Source: Paenirhodobacter hankyongi (GTDB lineage: Bacteria > Pseudomonadota > Alphaproteobacteria > Rhodobacterales > Rhodobacteraceae). From it: a DNA stretch of 64,000 nt. The translations under genes were made by a program, and so were the position numbers. Position 1 is the first letter of the stretch, and the number at the start of each line of letters is the position of its first letter. Shown piece after piece: positions 16,230 to 24,306 of the stretch. The stretch is taken from positions 1-64,000 of the forward strand of contig NZ_RCHI01000013.1 in assembly GCF_003664585.1 (NCBI RefSeq), written 5' to 3'. Under the pieces are notes generated by a model. The model was not told the DNA's origin. It saw only the letters and a program-made list of their open reading frames with translations, and did not search any database.

Positions 16230-16997
16230 TCACAGGTGGTGCAGCACGAGCGGGCGCCCGCCATGGCTGCCCACCCGGATCTCGGTGTCGTAAAGCGCCG
16301 ACAGGCGGTCTTCGGTCAGCACCGCCGCGGGCGGGCCCTCGGCGATGACCCGGCCGGCCTTCATCGCCACCACATTGTCGGCCCAGGCGGCGGCGAAATT
16401 CAGATCGTGCAGCACGACGAGGATCGAGCCGCCGCCGTCGCGCAGCCGCGCCAGATGCGCCATCAGCGCGCGGGCATGGGCGAGGTCGAGGTTGTTCAGC
16501 GGCTCGTCGAGGATCAGCCAGGGCGTCTGCTGCGCGACCGCCATGGCGAGGTGTGCCCGCTGTGCCTGCCCGCCCGAGAGCGTGTCGAGAAAACGCCCGG
16601 CAAGCGGCGCAAGGTCGAAATCGTCCAGTGCGCGCGCGACCGCGGCGTGGTCCTCGGGGCCCGGGCGGCCATGACAATGCGGCCAGCGCCCGAAGGCCAC
16701 CAGTTCGCGCACCCGCAGCCGCGAGGCAAGCGTGGTGTGCTGGCCCAGAAAGGCCAGCTCGCGCGCCAGCCGGCCGGTGCGGGTGGTGGCGACGTCGAGC
16801 CCGTTCACCGCCACGGTGCCGGCGGGCGGCGGCTCGATCCGCGCAATGAGGCGCGAGAGCGTCGACTTGCCCGCGCCATTCGGCCCGATCAGTGCGGTGA
16901 TCCGGCCCGCGGGGATCGTCAGCGTGGCGGGGGCGAGGATCTCGGTGCCGCGGATCGCGTGGCGCAGCCCGGAAATCTCGATGCCGGTGGCTGTCAT
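16230..16997 (-). CDS. Siderophore ABC importer ATPase (FepC/FatE type)
   Basis: 255-residue ATPase of an iron-siderophore importer. Walker A is GPNGAGKSTLSRLIARI, the signature is TLSGGQAQRAHLAMAVAQQT, Walker B is WLILDEPLNNLD, and the H-loop is VVLHDLNFAAAWAD. It ends with YDTEIRVGSHGGRPLVLHHL, typical of FecE/FepC proteins. The start ATG 16997 overlaps the stop of the neighbouring permease by four bases. It energises import of the Fe(III)-siderophore across the inner membrane. Confidence 0.92.
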   Translation of the reverse strand: MTATGIEISGLRHAIRGTEILAPATLTIPAGRITALIGPNGAGKSTLSRLIARIEPPPAGTVAVNGLDVATTRTGRLARELAFLGQHTTLASRLRVRELVAFGRWPHCHGRPGPEDHAAVARALDDFDLAPLAGRFLDTLSGGQAQRAHLAMAVAQQTPWLILDEPLNNLDLAHARALMAHLARLRDGGGSILVVLHDLNFAAAWADNVVAMKAGRVIAEGPPAAVLTEDRLSALYDTEIRVGSHGGRPLVLHHL

Positions 16998-17944
16998 CGG
17001 ATCCGTCCTTTCAGAAGCAGGGCGAGGAAGAAGATCCCGCCTGCGCATTCGATCACCACGCTCAGCGTGGCGCGCAGCCCAAGCAGGCGCTCGAAGGCCC
17101 ATTGCCCGCCGATGAGCAGCGTCGCGGCAAGGGCAGCCGCGGTCAGCAGCAGAACGCGGTGCCGCGCGCCCGGGGCGAGCGCATGGGCGAGGCCTGCGAC
17201 GATCAGCCCGAAGAAGGCGACGGGGCCGACAAGCGCGGTCGAGACCGCGGTGAGCAGGGCGACGAGGGCGAGGGTGATCAGCACCATTGCGCGATGCGGC
17301 AGGCCCAGTGGCACCGCCCGCTCGCGGCCGAGCGCCAGCAGGTCGAACCCCGGCCCGAGCGCCAGCGCCAGCGCCATCGCCGGCAGCGCCACTGCCGCCG
17401 CCCAGCCGAGTGTCCCCGCCGCCGGGCGGCCGAAATCGGCAAAGCTCGCGGCCTGCACCACGGCATGGGCGTTCGGGTCGAGCATCCGCGCGACCAGCGT
17501 CGCGCCCGAGCGGAACAGGATGCCCAGCACCACGCCGGTCAGGATCGTGCGGCCGATCGCATCGGGCGCGGCGCGGCCCAGAAGCGCGCCGAACAGCGCC
17601 ACGGCGACGGCGGTCATCAACAGGGTCTCGGCCGCGAACTTGGCGCCGGCGGGCAGCATCGCGAAGCCCACCGTGCCAAGGGTCGCAACCGCAAGGCTTT
17701 GAATAAGCAGGTAAAGCGCGTCAAAGCCCATGATCGCCGGGGTCAGGATGCGGTTTTGCGCCACGGTCTGGAACAGCACCGTCGCCATGCCCACCGAAGC
17801 CGCGACAAGGGCAAGCGCCGCGAGTTTCGCCGCCCGCAGGCCAAGGACGAAGCGCGTGTTGCCCGGGCCGAGGCCCTGGAACAGCCACAGCGCCACGGCC
17901 AGCGCCAGCAGCAGCGCGATGACGAGGGCGGTTCTAGGACGCAT
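16994..17944 (-). CDS. FecCD-type siderophore permease (second)
   Basis: 316-residue FecCD-family permease with about nine to ten hydrophobic segments, beginning TALVIALLLALAVALWLFQG. The conserved ATPase-contact region lies near VGPVAFFGLIVAGLAHALAP. It forms a heterodimer with the adjacent permease, in the manner of FatC/FatD or VctG/VctD. ATG 17944 overlaps the upstream gene by 11 bases. An earlier in-frame start exists but would run deeper into that gene. Confidence 0.88.
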   Translation of the reverse strand: MRPRTALVIALLLALAVALWLFQGLGPGNTRFVLGLRAAKLAALALVAASVGMATVLFQTVAQNRILTPAIMGFDALYLLIQSLAVATLGTVGFAMLPAGAKFAAETLLMTAVAVALFGALLGRAAPDAIGRTILTGVVLGILFRSGATLVARMLDPNAHAVVQAASFADFGRPAAGTLGWAAAVALPAMALALALGPGFDLLALGRERAVPLGLPHRAMVLITLALVALLTAVSTALVGPVAFFGLIVAGLAHALAPGARHRVLLLTAAALAATLLIGGQWAFERLLGLRATLSVVIECAGGIFFLALLLKGRIR

Positions 17945-18887
17945 CGCGCGGCCTCCACCACAGCATCGCAAGAAAGCCCGCCGCGCCGGTGACGCCAAGG
18001 ATCGTGCCCGCCGGGATCTCGTAGGGGTGGATCAGGAGCCGGCCGATCAGGTCGGAGCCCAGCACCATGATCGCGCCGCCCATGGCCACGACCGGCAGCG
18101 AGGCGCGCAGATTGTCGCCCATCACCCGGCTGACGAGGTTCGGCACGATCAGGCCGACGAAGGGCACCATGCCGACGGTGACCACGACCATCGCGGTGAC
18201 CAGCGCGACGACGCCAAGGCCAAGCCGCACCACGGTGCGCGGATGCAGGCCAAGGGCGGTGGCGGCCTCGGGGCCAAGGGCGAGGATGGCGAAGCGGTCG
18301 GCGGCGAACCAGGCGAGTGCTGCCGCCGCGCCGGCGATCCACAGCAGTTCATAGCGCCCCGCGATCACCCCCGAGAACTCGCCTGACATCAGCCAGACCG
18401 AGACATATTGCATCAGATCCGTCTGCCAGCCGATGAAGGTGACGCCCGCGCCGATCACGCCCGACAGGACGATCCCGGTGAGCGGCACGAGGAAGATCTC
18501 GCGCGGGGGGAGGCGGCGGATCAGTGCGGCGAGCAGCACCGCACCGGCCAGCGCCGACAGCGCCGCGACGCCCATCTTCGCCCAGATCGGTGCGTGCGGG
18601 GCGAGGATGGTGACGGCCAGCAGGCCGGCGGCGGCGGCCTCGGGCGTGCCGGCGGTGGCGGGTTCGACGAAGCGGTTGCGCAGGATCTGCTGCATCACCA
18701 CCCCCGCGACGGCAAGCGCCGCGCCGGTCAGGATCGCGGCGAGCGTGCGCGGGATCCGCGACACGCTCAGCACCAGCGCCGCCATCGGATCGCCGGGAGC
18801 GATCCGGGCGGCGCCGGTGGCGAGGCTTGCCGCGACCAGAAGCGCAAGCGCCCCCGAGGCGAGGATCCAGAGCCGGCGCGGCGACAT
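17934..18887 (-). CDS. FecCD-type siderophore permease (first)
   Basis: 317-residue FecCD-family inner-membrane permease. Membrane segments are evident throughout. The family block SVSRIPRTLAAILTGAALAV occurs near the start, the coupling region MVPFVGLIVPNLVSRVMGDN later, and the tail EIPAGTILGVTGAAGFLAML is typical. ATG 18887 has GAGGGG five bases upstream and leaves 2 bp after the binding-protein stop. A GTG at 18893 would instead overlap that stop. It partners the next gene to form the import channel. Confidence 0.9.
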   Translation of the reverse strand: MSPRRLWILASGALALLVAASLATGAARIAPGDPMAALVLSVSRIPRTLAAILTGAALAVAGVVMQQILRNRFVEPATAGTPEAAAAGLLAVTILAPHAPIWAKMGVAALSALAGAVLLAALIRRLPPREIFLVPLTGIVLSGVIGAGVTFIGWQTDLMQYVSVWLMSGEFSGVIAGRYELLWIAGAAAALAWFAADRFAILALGPEAATALGLHPRTVVRLGLGVVALVTAMVVVTVGMVPFVGLIVPNLVSRVMGDNLRASLPVVAMGGAIMVLGSDLIGRLLIHPYEIPAGTILGVTGAAGFLAMLWWRPRDAS

Positions 18888-18889
18888 GC

Positions 18890-19789
18890 TCACCCCTCGA
18901 GCGCCGCGGTCATCTGCGCGAGGGTGCGGCTCAGCGCGGTATAGCCACCGCCCGAGATGTAGAGCTTGGAGGCGTCGAGATAGACCACGTGGCCGGCCTT
19001 CGCGGCCCTGGTGCCGTTCACCAGCGGGTTGTCGAGTGTCTCGCGCGCCGAGGCGCCCTCGGCCCCGACGGCGGCGCCGCGGTCGACCACGATCAGCCAG
19101 TCGGGGTTCACCTCGGCGATGAATTCGAAGGAGATCGCATCGCCATGCACCTCCGGGCTGAGGCCCGGGCGCGCCTCGGGCAGGCCGATCAGGTCATGCA
19201 GCCAGCCAAAGCGCGAGCCTCGGCCATAGGCCGAGATCTTCGGCCCGTTGGTCAGCACGATCAGCGCATTGCCCTTGCCTTTCGCGGCGGCCTGCGCAGC
19301 GGCGATCTGCGCATCCAGCGCGGCGCCGAGCTCGGCCGCCTTCGCCTCGCGCCAGAAGAGCGTGCCATAGGCCGCCAGCCGCGCCTTGGCGTCGCCCGCC
19401 ACATCGGGCGAGATCGTCATGTCGATGGTCGGCGCGAGCTGCGCCACCGCGTCGAACTTCGGCGCCGAGCGGCCGCCGACCACGATCAGGTCGGGAACGA
19501 GGGCGGAAAGCGCCTCAAGGTCGGGCTCGAACAGCGTGCCGATCGGCGTCGCGCCTTTCTCGGCCGCGGCGAGGTCGGGATCATAGAGCTTTTCCGGCAC
19601 GCCCACCGGCGTCACGCCAAGCGCCAGCAGGGTGTCGATCGCCGCCGCGTCATAGGCCGCGACGCGGGCCGGGCTGGCCGCAAGGGTGACCGGACCGCGG
19701 GCTGTGGCGATCTCGACCTCGCCCGCAGGGGCGGTTGCGGCGGTTGCGGCGACAAGGGCGAAGGCGCCCGCGAATGCAGCGAGTTTCAT
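18890..19789 (-). CDS. Siderophore ABC importer substrate-binding protein (FatB/VctP/YclQ-like)
   Basis: 299-residue periplasmic binding protein for a ferric siderophore, with a signal peptide (KLAAFAGAFALVAATAATA) and a two-lobed type III fold. Recognisable blocks are RVAAYDAAAIDTLLALGVTP, the lobe boundary EALSALVPDLIVVGGRSAP, and TNGPKISAYGRGSRFGWLHD, strongly reminiscent of FatB/VctP/YclQ, which bind catecholate or petrobactin-type siderophores. It is the first gene of the eight-gene minus-strand operon running to tonB. ATG 19789 follows GGAGATTTCC. Confidence 0.9.
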   Translation of the reverse strand: MKLAAFAGAFALVAATAATAPAGEVEIATARGPVTLAASPARVAAYDAAAIDTLLALGVTPVGVPEKLYDPDLAAAEKGATPIGTLFEPDLEALSALVPDLIVVGGRSAPKFDAVAQLAPTIDMTISPDVAGDAKARLAAYGTLFWREAKAAELGAALDAQIAAAQAAAKGKGNALIVLTNGPKISAYGRGSRFGWLHDLIGLPEARPGLSPEVHGDAISFEFIAEVNPDWLIVVDRGAAVGAEGASARETLDNPLVNGTRAAKAGHVVYLDASKLYISGGGYTALSRTLAQMTAALEG

Positions 19790-19909
19790 CGGAAATCTCC
19801 TGTCTGGTGATCTGCGCGTGGCTGGCACTGGCTTCGCGGCGGGGTAGAGGTAGCCCCTTGCGGCGGATTTGGCCAGAGGATAGTTTACAGAAAAAATCAG
19901 GATTGATCG

Positions 19910-20203
19910 ATGCTCGTGACGACCGCCCGCATGACGACCCCGCATGGCGCGAAATACATCGCCCAGCTGTGCAAGCATTTCGCCCACAAGGTGGAGGCGG
20001 AATGGACCGAGACCTCGGGCCGCGCCGCCCTGCCCACCGGCCCGGCCGAGATGGTGGCCGATGCCGAGGGCGTCAGCTTCCGGCTCGTGGCCGAGGACGC
20101 CAAGGCGATGATCCAGGCGCGGTTCGTCATCGACTCGCATCTTGTGACCTTCGCGCATCGCGAGGCTTTCCACGGTCTCGACTGGGCTGTGGAGGCGGGC
20201 TGA
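19910..20203 (+). CDS. DUF2218 domain protein
   Basis: 97-residue protein with the DUF2218 pattern: PHGAKYIAQLCKHFAHKVEA near the start and HREAFHGLDWAVEAG at the end. The family is small, soluble and of unknown biochemical function; members often sit next to siderophore genes, as here, from memory. It is transcribed divergently from the siderophore-binding protein gene across a 120-bp region that probably holds both promoters. A role linked to iron uptake is an inference from location only. Confidence 0.8.
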   Translation: MLVTTARMTTPHGAKYIAQLCKHFAHKVEAEWTETSGRAALPTGPAEMVADAEGVSFRLVAEDAKAMIQARFVIDSHLVTFAHREAFHGLDWAVEAG

Positions 20204-20229
20204 AGGGAGGCGGGCTGAGGCCCGCCGTG

Positions 20230-21102
20230 TCAGCGCCACAGGAAACCCGCCGCGCGGGCAAGGAAGGCGGGCACGGAGCTGCCGTGGCTTGCGCCGTCGA
20301 CGATCTCGGCCTGGGTGCCAAGCCGCGTGGCCATCGCCTCGGCCCGGCCGGCCATGTCGCGCGCGCGCAGCCGGTCGACCCGCTCGGGCGGAGTGCCGGC
20401 AGCCGCGGCGGCCTCGGGGAATTCCAGCGCACCGAGGGTGACGAGAACCTTCGGCGCCCCGGCCTGCGGAGGAGGTGTGCGCAGGAACCAGTCCGGATCG
20501 GTCCAGATCGACGGGCTGCCCGCCGCGATATGTGAAAACAGCTCGGGGTGCGTCAGCCCGGCGCGCAGCGCGAAGGCGCCGCCGAAGGAATGGCCGAGGA
20601 TCATCCGGTGCGCCGGGTCGACCGGCAGCGCCGCCTCGATCCGCGGCACGATGGTGTCGGTGAGCAGCGCCAGCGTCGCCGCGGCGTTGCTGCCGACGAG
20701 ATCCGGGCCGCGCCGCGGTAGGTCGATCAGGTCGGGCACCGGCCAGCCAAGCGCCACCACCACCGTCGGGCCGCGGGGCGCATCGCCGCCTTGCAGCCGC
20801 AGCGTGTCGCGCAGCGTGCCGAAGGTCCAGCCGGCATCGATCGCATAGATCACGCCATAGCCCGAGGGCGGTGGCGGGGCCGTGGGGGCCGAGACCAGCA
20901 CCCGCAGCACGCCCGCGGGCCCCGCGACGTCGAACTGGGCAGAGCGTTCCAGCGTGACCGGGCTTCCAAGCCCGGCCAGCGCCATCTCGGCGTGGGGCGT
21001 GGCGTCTCCGGCGGGCAGGTTCCGGGCGGGCAGATCCTGTGCAAGCGCCTCCCCACCCGCGAGGGTGGAGAGGCCCAGGACCAGACTGGCGAAGGGGGTC
21101 AT
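20230..21102 (-). CDS. Alpha/beta hydrolase, probable siderophore esterase (IroE/Fes-like)
   Basis: 290-residue esterase-fold protein with a probable signal peptide (SLVLGLSTLAGGEALA). The nucleophile elbow GHSFGGAFAL and the late His in DGASHGSSVPAF fit a catalytic triad. The sequence VIYAIDAGWTFGTLRDTLRL and the SPSIWTDPDWFL block resemble the IroE/BesA-type hydrolases that cut imported or periplasmic ferric siderophores. Its start codon overlaps the receptor's stop by one base (TGATG), so it is translationally coupled to the siderophore receptor. A periplasmic location would mean iron release or siderophore trimming there. Confidence 0.78.
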   Translation of the reverse strand: MTPFASLVLGLSTLAGGEALAQDLPARNLPAGDATPHAEMALAGLGSPVTLERSAQFDVAGPAGVLRVLVSAPTAPPPPSGYGVIYAIDAGWTFGTLRDTLRLQGGDAPRGPTVVVALGWPVPDLIDLPRRGPDLVGSNAAATLALLTDTIVPRIEAALPVDPAHRMILGHSFGGAFALRAGLTHPELFSHIAAGSPSIWTDPDWFLRTPPPQAGAPKVLVTLGALEFPEAAAAAGTPPERVDRLRARDMAGRAEAMATRLGTQAEIVDGASHGSSVPAFLARAAGFLWR

Positions 21103-23180
21103 CAGAACCGCTTCGTCAGCGCGAGCGAGACGGTGCGCGGCTCGCCGCGGAAGTTGAACACCGTGGTCGAGCCAACGCGGCTGTAATAGGCCTTGTCGAA
21201 GAGGTTCGCGACGGTCAGCCGCAGCTCTGCATCGCCCGGCAGCTGCCGCGCCGCCGAGACGTCGACGACCCCGTAGCCCGGCGCCTTGATCCCGCGCGAG
21301 GAGAAGCTCGACATTGCGCGCAGCCGGGTGCCGAAGCTCCAGCCCTCGAGCGCGCCCTCGGTCACGTCGTATTCGAGCGCGATCTTGAACAGGTGGTCGG
21401 GGGTATAGGTCGAGTAATCCTCGCCCTCGCTCGGGCCCGACAGGTATTCGGTGTCGGAATAGGTGTAGCCGCCCGACAGATGCAGGTTGCGCCCGATCTC
21501 GCCCGCGGCTTCCAGCTCGACGCCTTGCACACGGACCTTCTCGCCGGCGACAGAATAGGTCTCGCCGGTGACGGCGATCGGCCGGTTGACCTGTTCAAGC
21601 CGGTAGAGCGCGGCGGAAAGGTTGATGCCGCTCGCCAGTTCCGATTTCACCCCGATCTCGTACTGCTTGCCCTCGAGCGGGTCGAGCAGCTTGCCCGCGG
21701 CGTCGGTCACGCTTTGCGGCGCGAAGATCTCGGAATAGCTGGCGTAAAGCGTGGTGTCGGGGCTGATGTCCCAGGTGGCGCCGGCGAAGGGGGTGAGGTG
21801 GCTGCTCACCTGGCTGCGCGCGGGCACGCCCGCGGTGGTGACGGTGCTGTCATACCAGGAGAAGCGCGCGCCGCCGATCAGGGTCAGCGCCGAGACCGGC
21901 TTCACCCGCATCTGGGCATAGACGCCCTTGCTGATCGTGTCGGTGCGGGTCGGGGTGCCGTAGGTCACGCTCGGATCGGCGATCGAGGACACGTCCCAGT
22001 CGTCGAGATCGAAGCTGCCGGTGATCCGGCCCGAGGCGGCGTAGAGCGTCGAATTCGTCTTCTGGTAATCGGCGCCGAGGATCGTCGTTGCCTGCCAGCT
22101 GCCGAGGGTGAAGGGCAGCTCGGCATGGGCGTCGAGGGCGAGCGAATCCTGGGTGAACTTGCGCGAGATCCAGGCAAGTTGCGAGATCACATTGTCGGCG
22201 TCGGCGGTGCCGCTGGCATAGGCGTATTTGAAGTCGGCCGTCTGGTGCGACTGGCGCAGGCTGAACTTCAGCCGCCCGCCGCCCGCCAGCCGGTGCTCGA
22301 CCGCGGCAATCGCGTCGGTGACCGAATTCTCGAAATGGTTCCAGTCGGCGGCGGTGGTGGCCGAGGGATCGATCCAGATCAGCGAGCCGTCGGCATAGGT
22401 CGGCAGGCCGTTGAACGGGTCGATGTCGCGCTCCATGTGGTTGAGCGAGAGCGTCACCGTGGTGTCGGGCGTCGCGTCCCAGGCGAGGGTGCCGTAATAG
22501 TCGGTGACGCCGTTCGTCTGCTTGTCGACGAAGCCGTCGCCCCGGGCATAGGCCACCACGGCGCGGCCGCGCAGCGTGCCCGAGGCGTTCAGCCTGCCGC
22601 CGACGTCGCCCTCGATCCGGGTCTGGCCGTTGTCGTCGACGGTGGTGGTGACGTAGCCGCCCGGATCGGTGCGGTTCGCCTGCTTCAGCCGCATGTTGAC
22701 CGAGCCCGCGGGCGAGCCGGTGCCGATGAAGAGACCCGAGGGGCCCTTCAGGATCTCGACATGGTCGATGATCGCCAGATCGGGCTGGGTGCCGTAGATC
22801 GAGCTGACCGGCGCCGGCAGACCGTCGTAATAGAGGTAGTCGAACTCGAACCCGCGCGAGAACAGCGACGAGCGGCCGGTGTCGTTGTTCAGCACCAGGA
22901 TGCCCGCGGTGTCCTCGAGCGCGGTCTCGAGCGCGGTATAGCCGCCGTCCTCGATCTGCTTGCGGGTGATGACGGTGGTCGACTGCGGCACCTCGCGCGG
23001 TGTCATCGCGGCCTTCTCGCCGACCGAGATCAGCCCGGAGCGATAGCTGTCGCTGCCCTCGGTCTGATAGCTTGCGCCCTCGACGGTGATGTCCTCGAGC
23101 GCATAGGTGTCCTCGGCCCAGGCCCGGGGCGCACAAAGCGCCGTCGAGACCAGCAGGGCCACGCGCAGCTGCCGTTTCAT
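21102..23180 (-). CDS. TonB-dependent siderophore receptor
   Basis: 692-residue outer-membrane receptor. It has a signal peptide (KRQLRVALLVSTALCAPRAWA), a TonB-box-like segment YALEDITVEGA, a plug domain (REVPQSTTVITRKQIEDGGY, then DHVEILKGPSGLFIGTGSPA) and a beta-barrel ending in Phe (VSLALTKRF), as barrels of this class do. The plug pattern fits the siderophore receptor group that includes FhuE and FpvA. It sits upstream of the hydrolase gene and divergent from an AraC regulator, which is the usual sensor pairing. Which siderophore it takes cannot be stated. Confidence 0.92.
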   Translation of the reverse strand: MKRQLRVALLVSTALCAPRAWAEDTYALEDITVEGASYQTEGSDSYRSGLISVGEKAAMTPREVPQSTTVITRKQIEDGGYTALETALEDTAGILVLNNDTGRSSLFSRGFEFDYLYYDGLPAPVSSIYGTQPDLAIIDHVEILKGPSGLFIGTGSPAGSVNMRLKQANRTDPGGYVTTTVDDNGQTRIEGDVGGRLNASGTLRGRAVVAYARGDGFVDKQTNGVTDYYGTLAWDATPDTTVTLSLNHMERDIDPFNGLPTYADGSLIWIDPSATTAADWNHFENSVTDAIAAVEHRLAGGGRLKFSLRQSHQTADFKYAYASGTADADNVISQLAWISRKFTQDSLALDAHAELPFTLGSWQATTILGADYQKTNSTLYAASGRITGSFDLDDWDVSSIADPSVTYGTPTRTDTISKGVYAQMRVKPVSALTLIGGARFSWYDSTVTTAGVPARSQVSSHLTPFAGATWDISPDTTLYASYSEIFAPQSVTDAAGKLLDPLEGKQYEIGVKSELASGINLSAALYRLEQVNRPIAVTGETYSVAGEKVRVQGVELEAAGEIGRNLHLSGGYTYSDTEYLSGPSEGEDYSTYTPDHLFKIALEYDVTEGALEGWSFGTRLRAMSSFSSRGIKAPGYGVVDVSAARQLPGDAELRLTVANLFDKAYYSRVGSTTVFNFRGEPRTVSLALTKRF

Positions 23181-23258
23181 CGTTTTGCCATCCCTTCGGT
23201 TCTTGAAACTTGAGTATTTTAGTAGTCCTTTAGGCGCGCCAAGACCGCTCCGCCATCG

Positions 23259-23270
23259 GCGAACCTTCGC
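23259..23270. promoter_or_regulatory. Inverted repeat in the receptor/AraC divergent region
   Basis: GCGAA-CC-TTCGC is a perfect 5-2-5 palindrome about 50 bp upstream of the AraC-family start and about 80 bp from the receptor start. It is a candidate regulator site. AraC proteins usually bind direct repeats, so it could equally serve another iron regulator or be chance. Confidence 0.3.
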
Positions 23271-23319
23271 GAGAGAGCCAGAAGTCTTGCGCAGACGTTC
23301 AATTTCGGAGGCGGAACCG

Positions 23320-24249
23320 ATGCAGGACCTGATCCGGCTGGGGGAGATCGCGGCGCCGGTGCGCCGCGCCGGGCGCGATTTCGGCGCCACGATTCGCGAT
23401 GACCGGGTGGCGCTGCGCGGCCTGCGCGAGGCGCATGCCCTGCCCGCGGGGCCCGAGACGCACAGTCTTGACGCGATTGCCGAGACCGATTTCGAAACCC
23501 GGGTGACGCGGCCGGCGGGGCTGGTGCTGCATCTGGTTTTCGACGGGCAGGTGACGGCCACGATCGGCGGCGCGCCGATGGCGGTGGCACGCGCGCCGGG
23601 CGCGCCGGTGCAGCTGGTGCATTCGGCGACGGCGCGGCCCTTGCCCTTCGTGCGCCGCGCCCGCCGGGGCGAGCGGCTGCGCAAGGTCACCGTCTCGGTC
23701 GGCTGGGACTGGCTCGAGGCGCGCGGCATCGGCCGCGAGGCGCTGCTCGGCGGGCGCGAGCTGGTGCAGGGCGCGCGGGCCGCGACGCCCGAGGAGGCGG
23801 CGCTCGGCGAGCGTCTGGTGGCGCTGGATGCCGGCGGCGGTGCGACGGCGCTTGCGCGCGAGGCGCTGGTGCTGGCGCTGTTGTCGCGCTGTGTCGAGCA
23901 TCTGGCACAGGGCCCGGCGCTGCGCCCCGAGGAGGCCGAGCGGCTGGCCCGGATGGAGGCCTGTGCGCTGACTCCCGGGCCGGTGCCGGATCTGGCCGAG
24001 ATCGCCCGGGCGGGTTCGATGAGCCTGTCCTCGGCGCAGCGGCTGTTTCACCGCGCCCATGGCGTGCCGGCCCGCGCCCGCATCCGCGAGCTGCGCCTGT
24101 GCCGCGCGCATGAGGCACTGTGCCGGGGGGAAAGTGTCGCCGCAGCGGCGCATCTGGCGGGGTTCCTCTCGGCAGAGAGCTTTGCCACCGCCTTCCGGCG
24201 CCGCTTCGGCCTGACGCCCTCGGCGCTGCATGCGCGAGGCGCGCGCTGA
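23320..24249 (+). CDS. AraC-family regulator (PchR-like)
   Basis: 309-residue activator. The C-terminal ~100 residues carry two helix-turn-helix units: LAEIARAGSMSLSSAQRLFH and VAAAAHLAGFLSAESFATAF, followed by RRRFGLTPSALH. The N-terminal region resembles the ligand-sensing part of PchR-type regulators that bind ferric siderophores. It is divergent from the receptor gene, so it most likely activates the receptor and uptake genes when the cognate siderophore is present. ATG 23320 is preceded by GGAGG at 23308-23312. Confidence 0.88.
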   Translation: MQDLIRLGEIAAPVRRAGRDFGATIRDDRVALRGLREAHALPAGPETHSLDAIAETDFETRVTRPAGLVLHLVFDGQVTATIGGAPMAVARAPGAPVQLVHSATARPLPFVRRARRGERLRKVTVSVGWDWLEARGIGREALLGGRELVQGARAATPEEAALGERLVALDAGGGATALAREALVLALLSRCVEHLAQGPALRPEEAERLARMEACALTPGPVPDLAEIARAGSMSLSSAQRLFHRAHGVPARARIRELRLCRAHEALCRGESVAAAAHLAGFLSAESFATAFRRRFGLTPSALHARGAR

Positions 24250-24259
24250 GCGCAGCAAA

Positions 24260-24285
24260 AAGGCCGGCGTCGGAACGCCGGCCTT
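24260..24285 (-). terminator. Intrinsic terminator, cytochrome b-YceI gene (bidirectional)
   Basis: AAGGCCGGCGT, a 4-base loop, ACGCCGGCCTT: an 11-bp perfect stem followed on the minus strand by TTTTGC. It ends the minus-strand fusion gene and can also stop the convergent AraC transcript. Confidence 0.8.
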
Positions 24286-24306
24286 GTGTACGAGTGGGCG
24301 CGGGGC

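Noticed and set aside
15561-17702. Long plus-strand open frame opposite the ExbB/ATPase/permease genes
   Set aside because: Shadow frame in GC-rich DNA; the minus-strand genes have full family motifs.
19790-19909. Possible iron-regulator operator between the siderophore operon and DUF2218
   Set aside because: No TGA-N9-TCA (RirA/IRO-like) or Fur-like box was found by eye; only an AT-rich stretch that is likely promoter.
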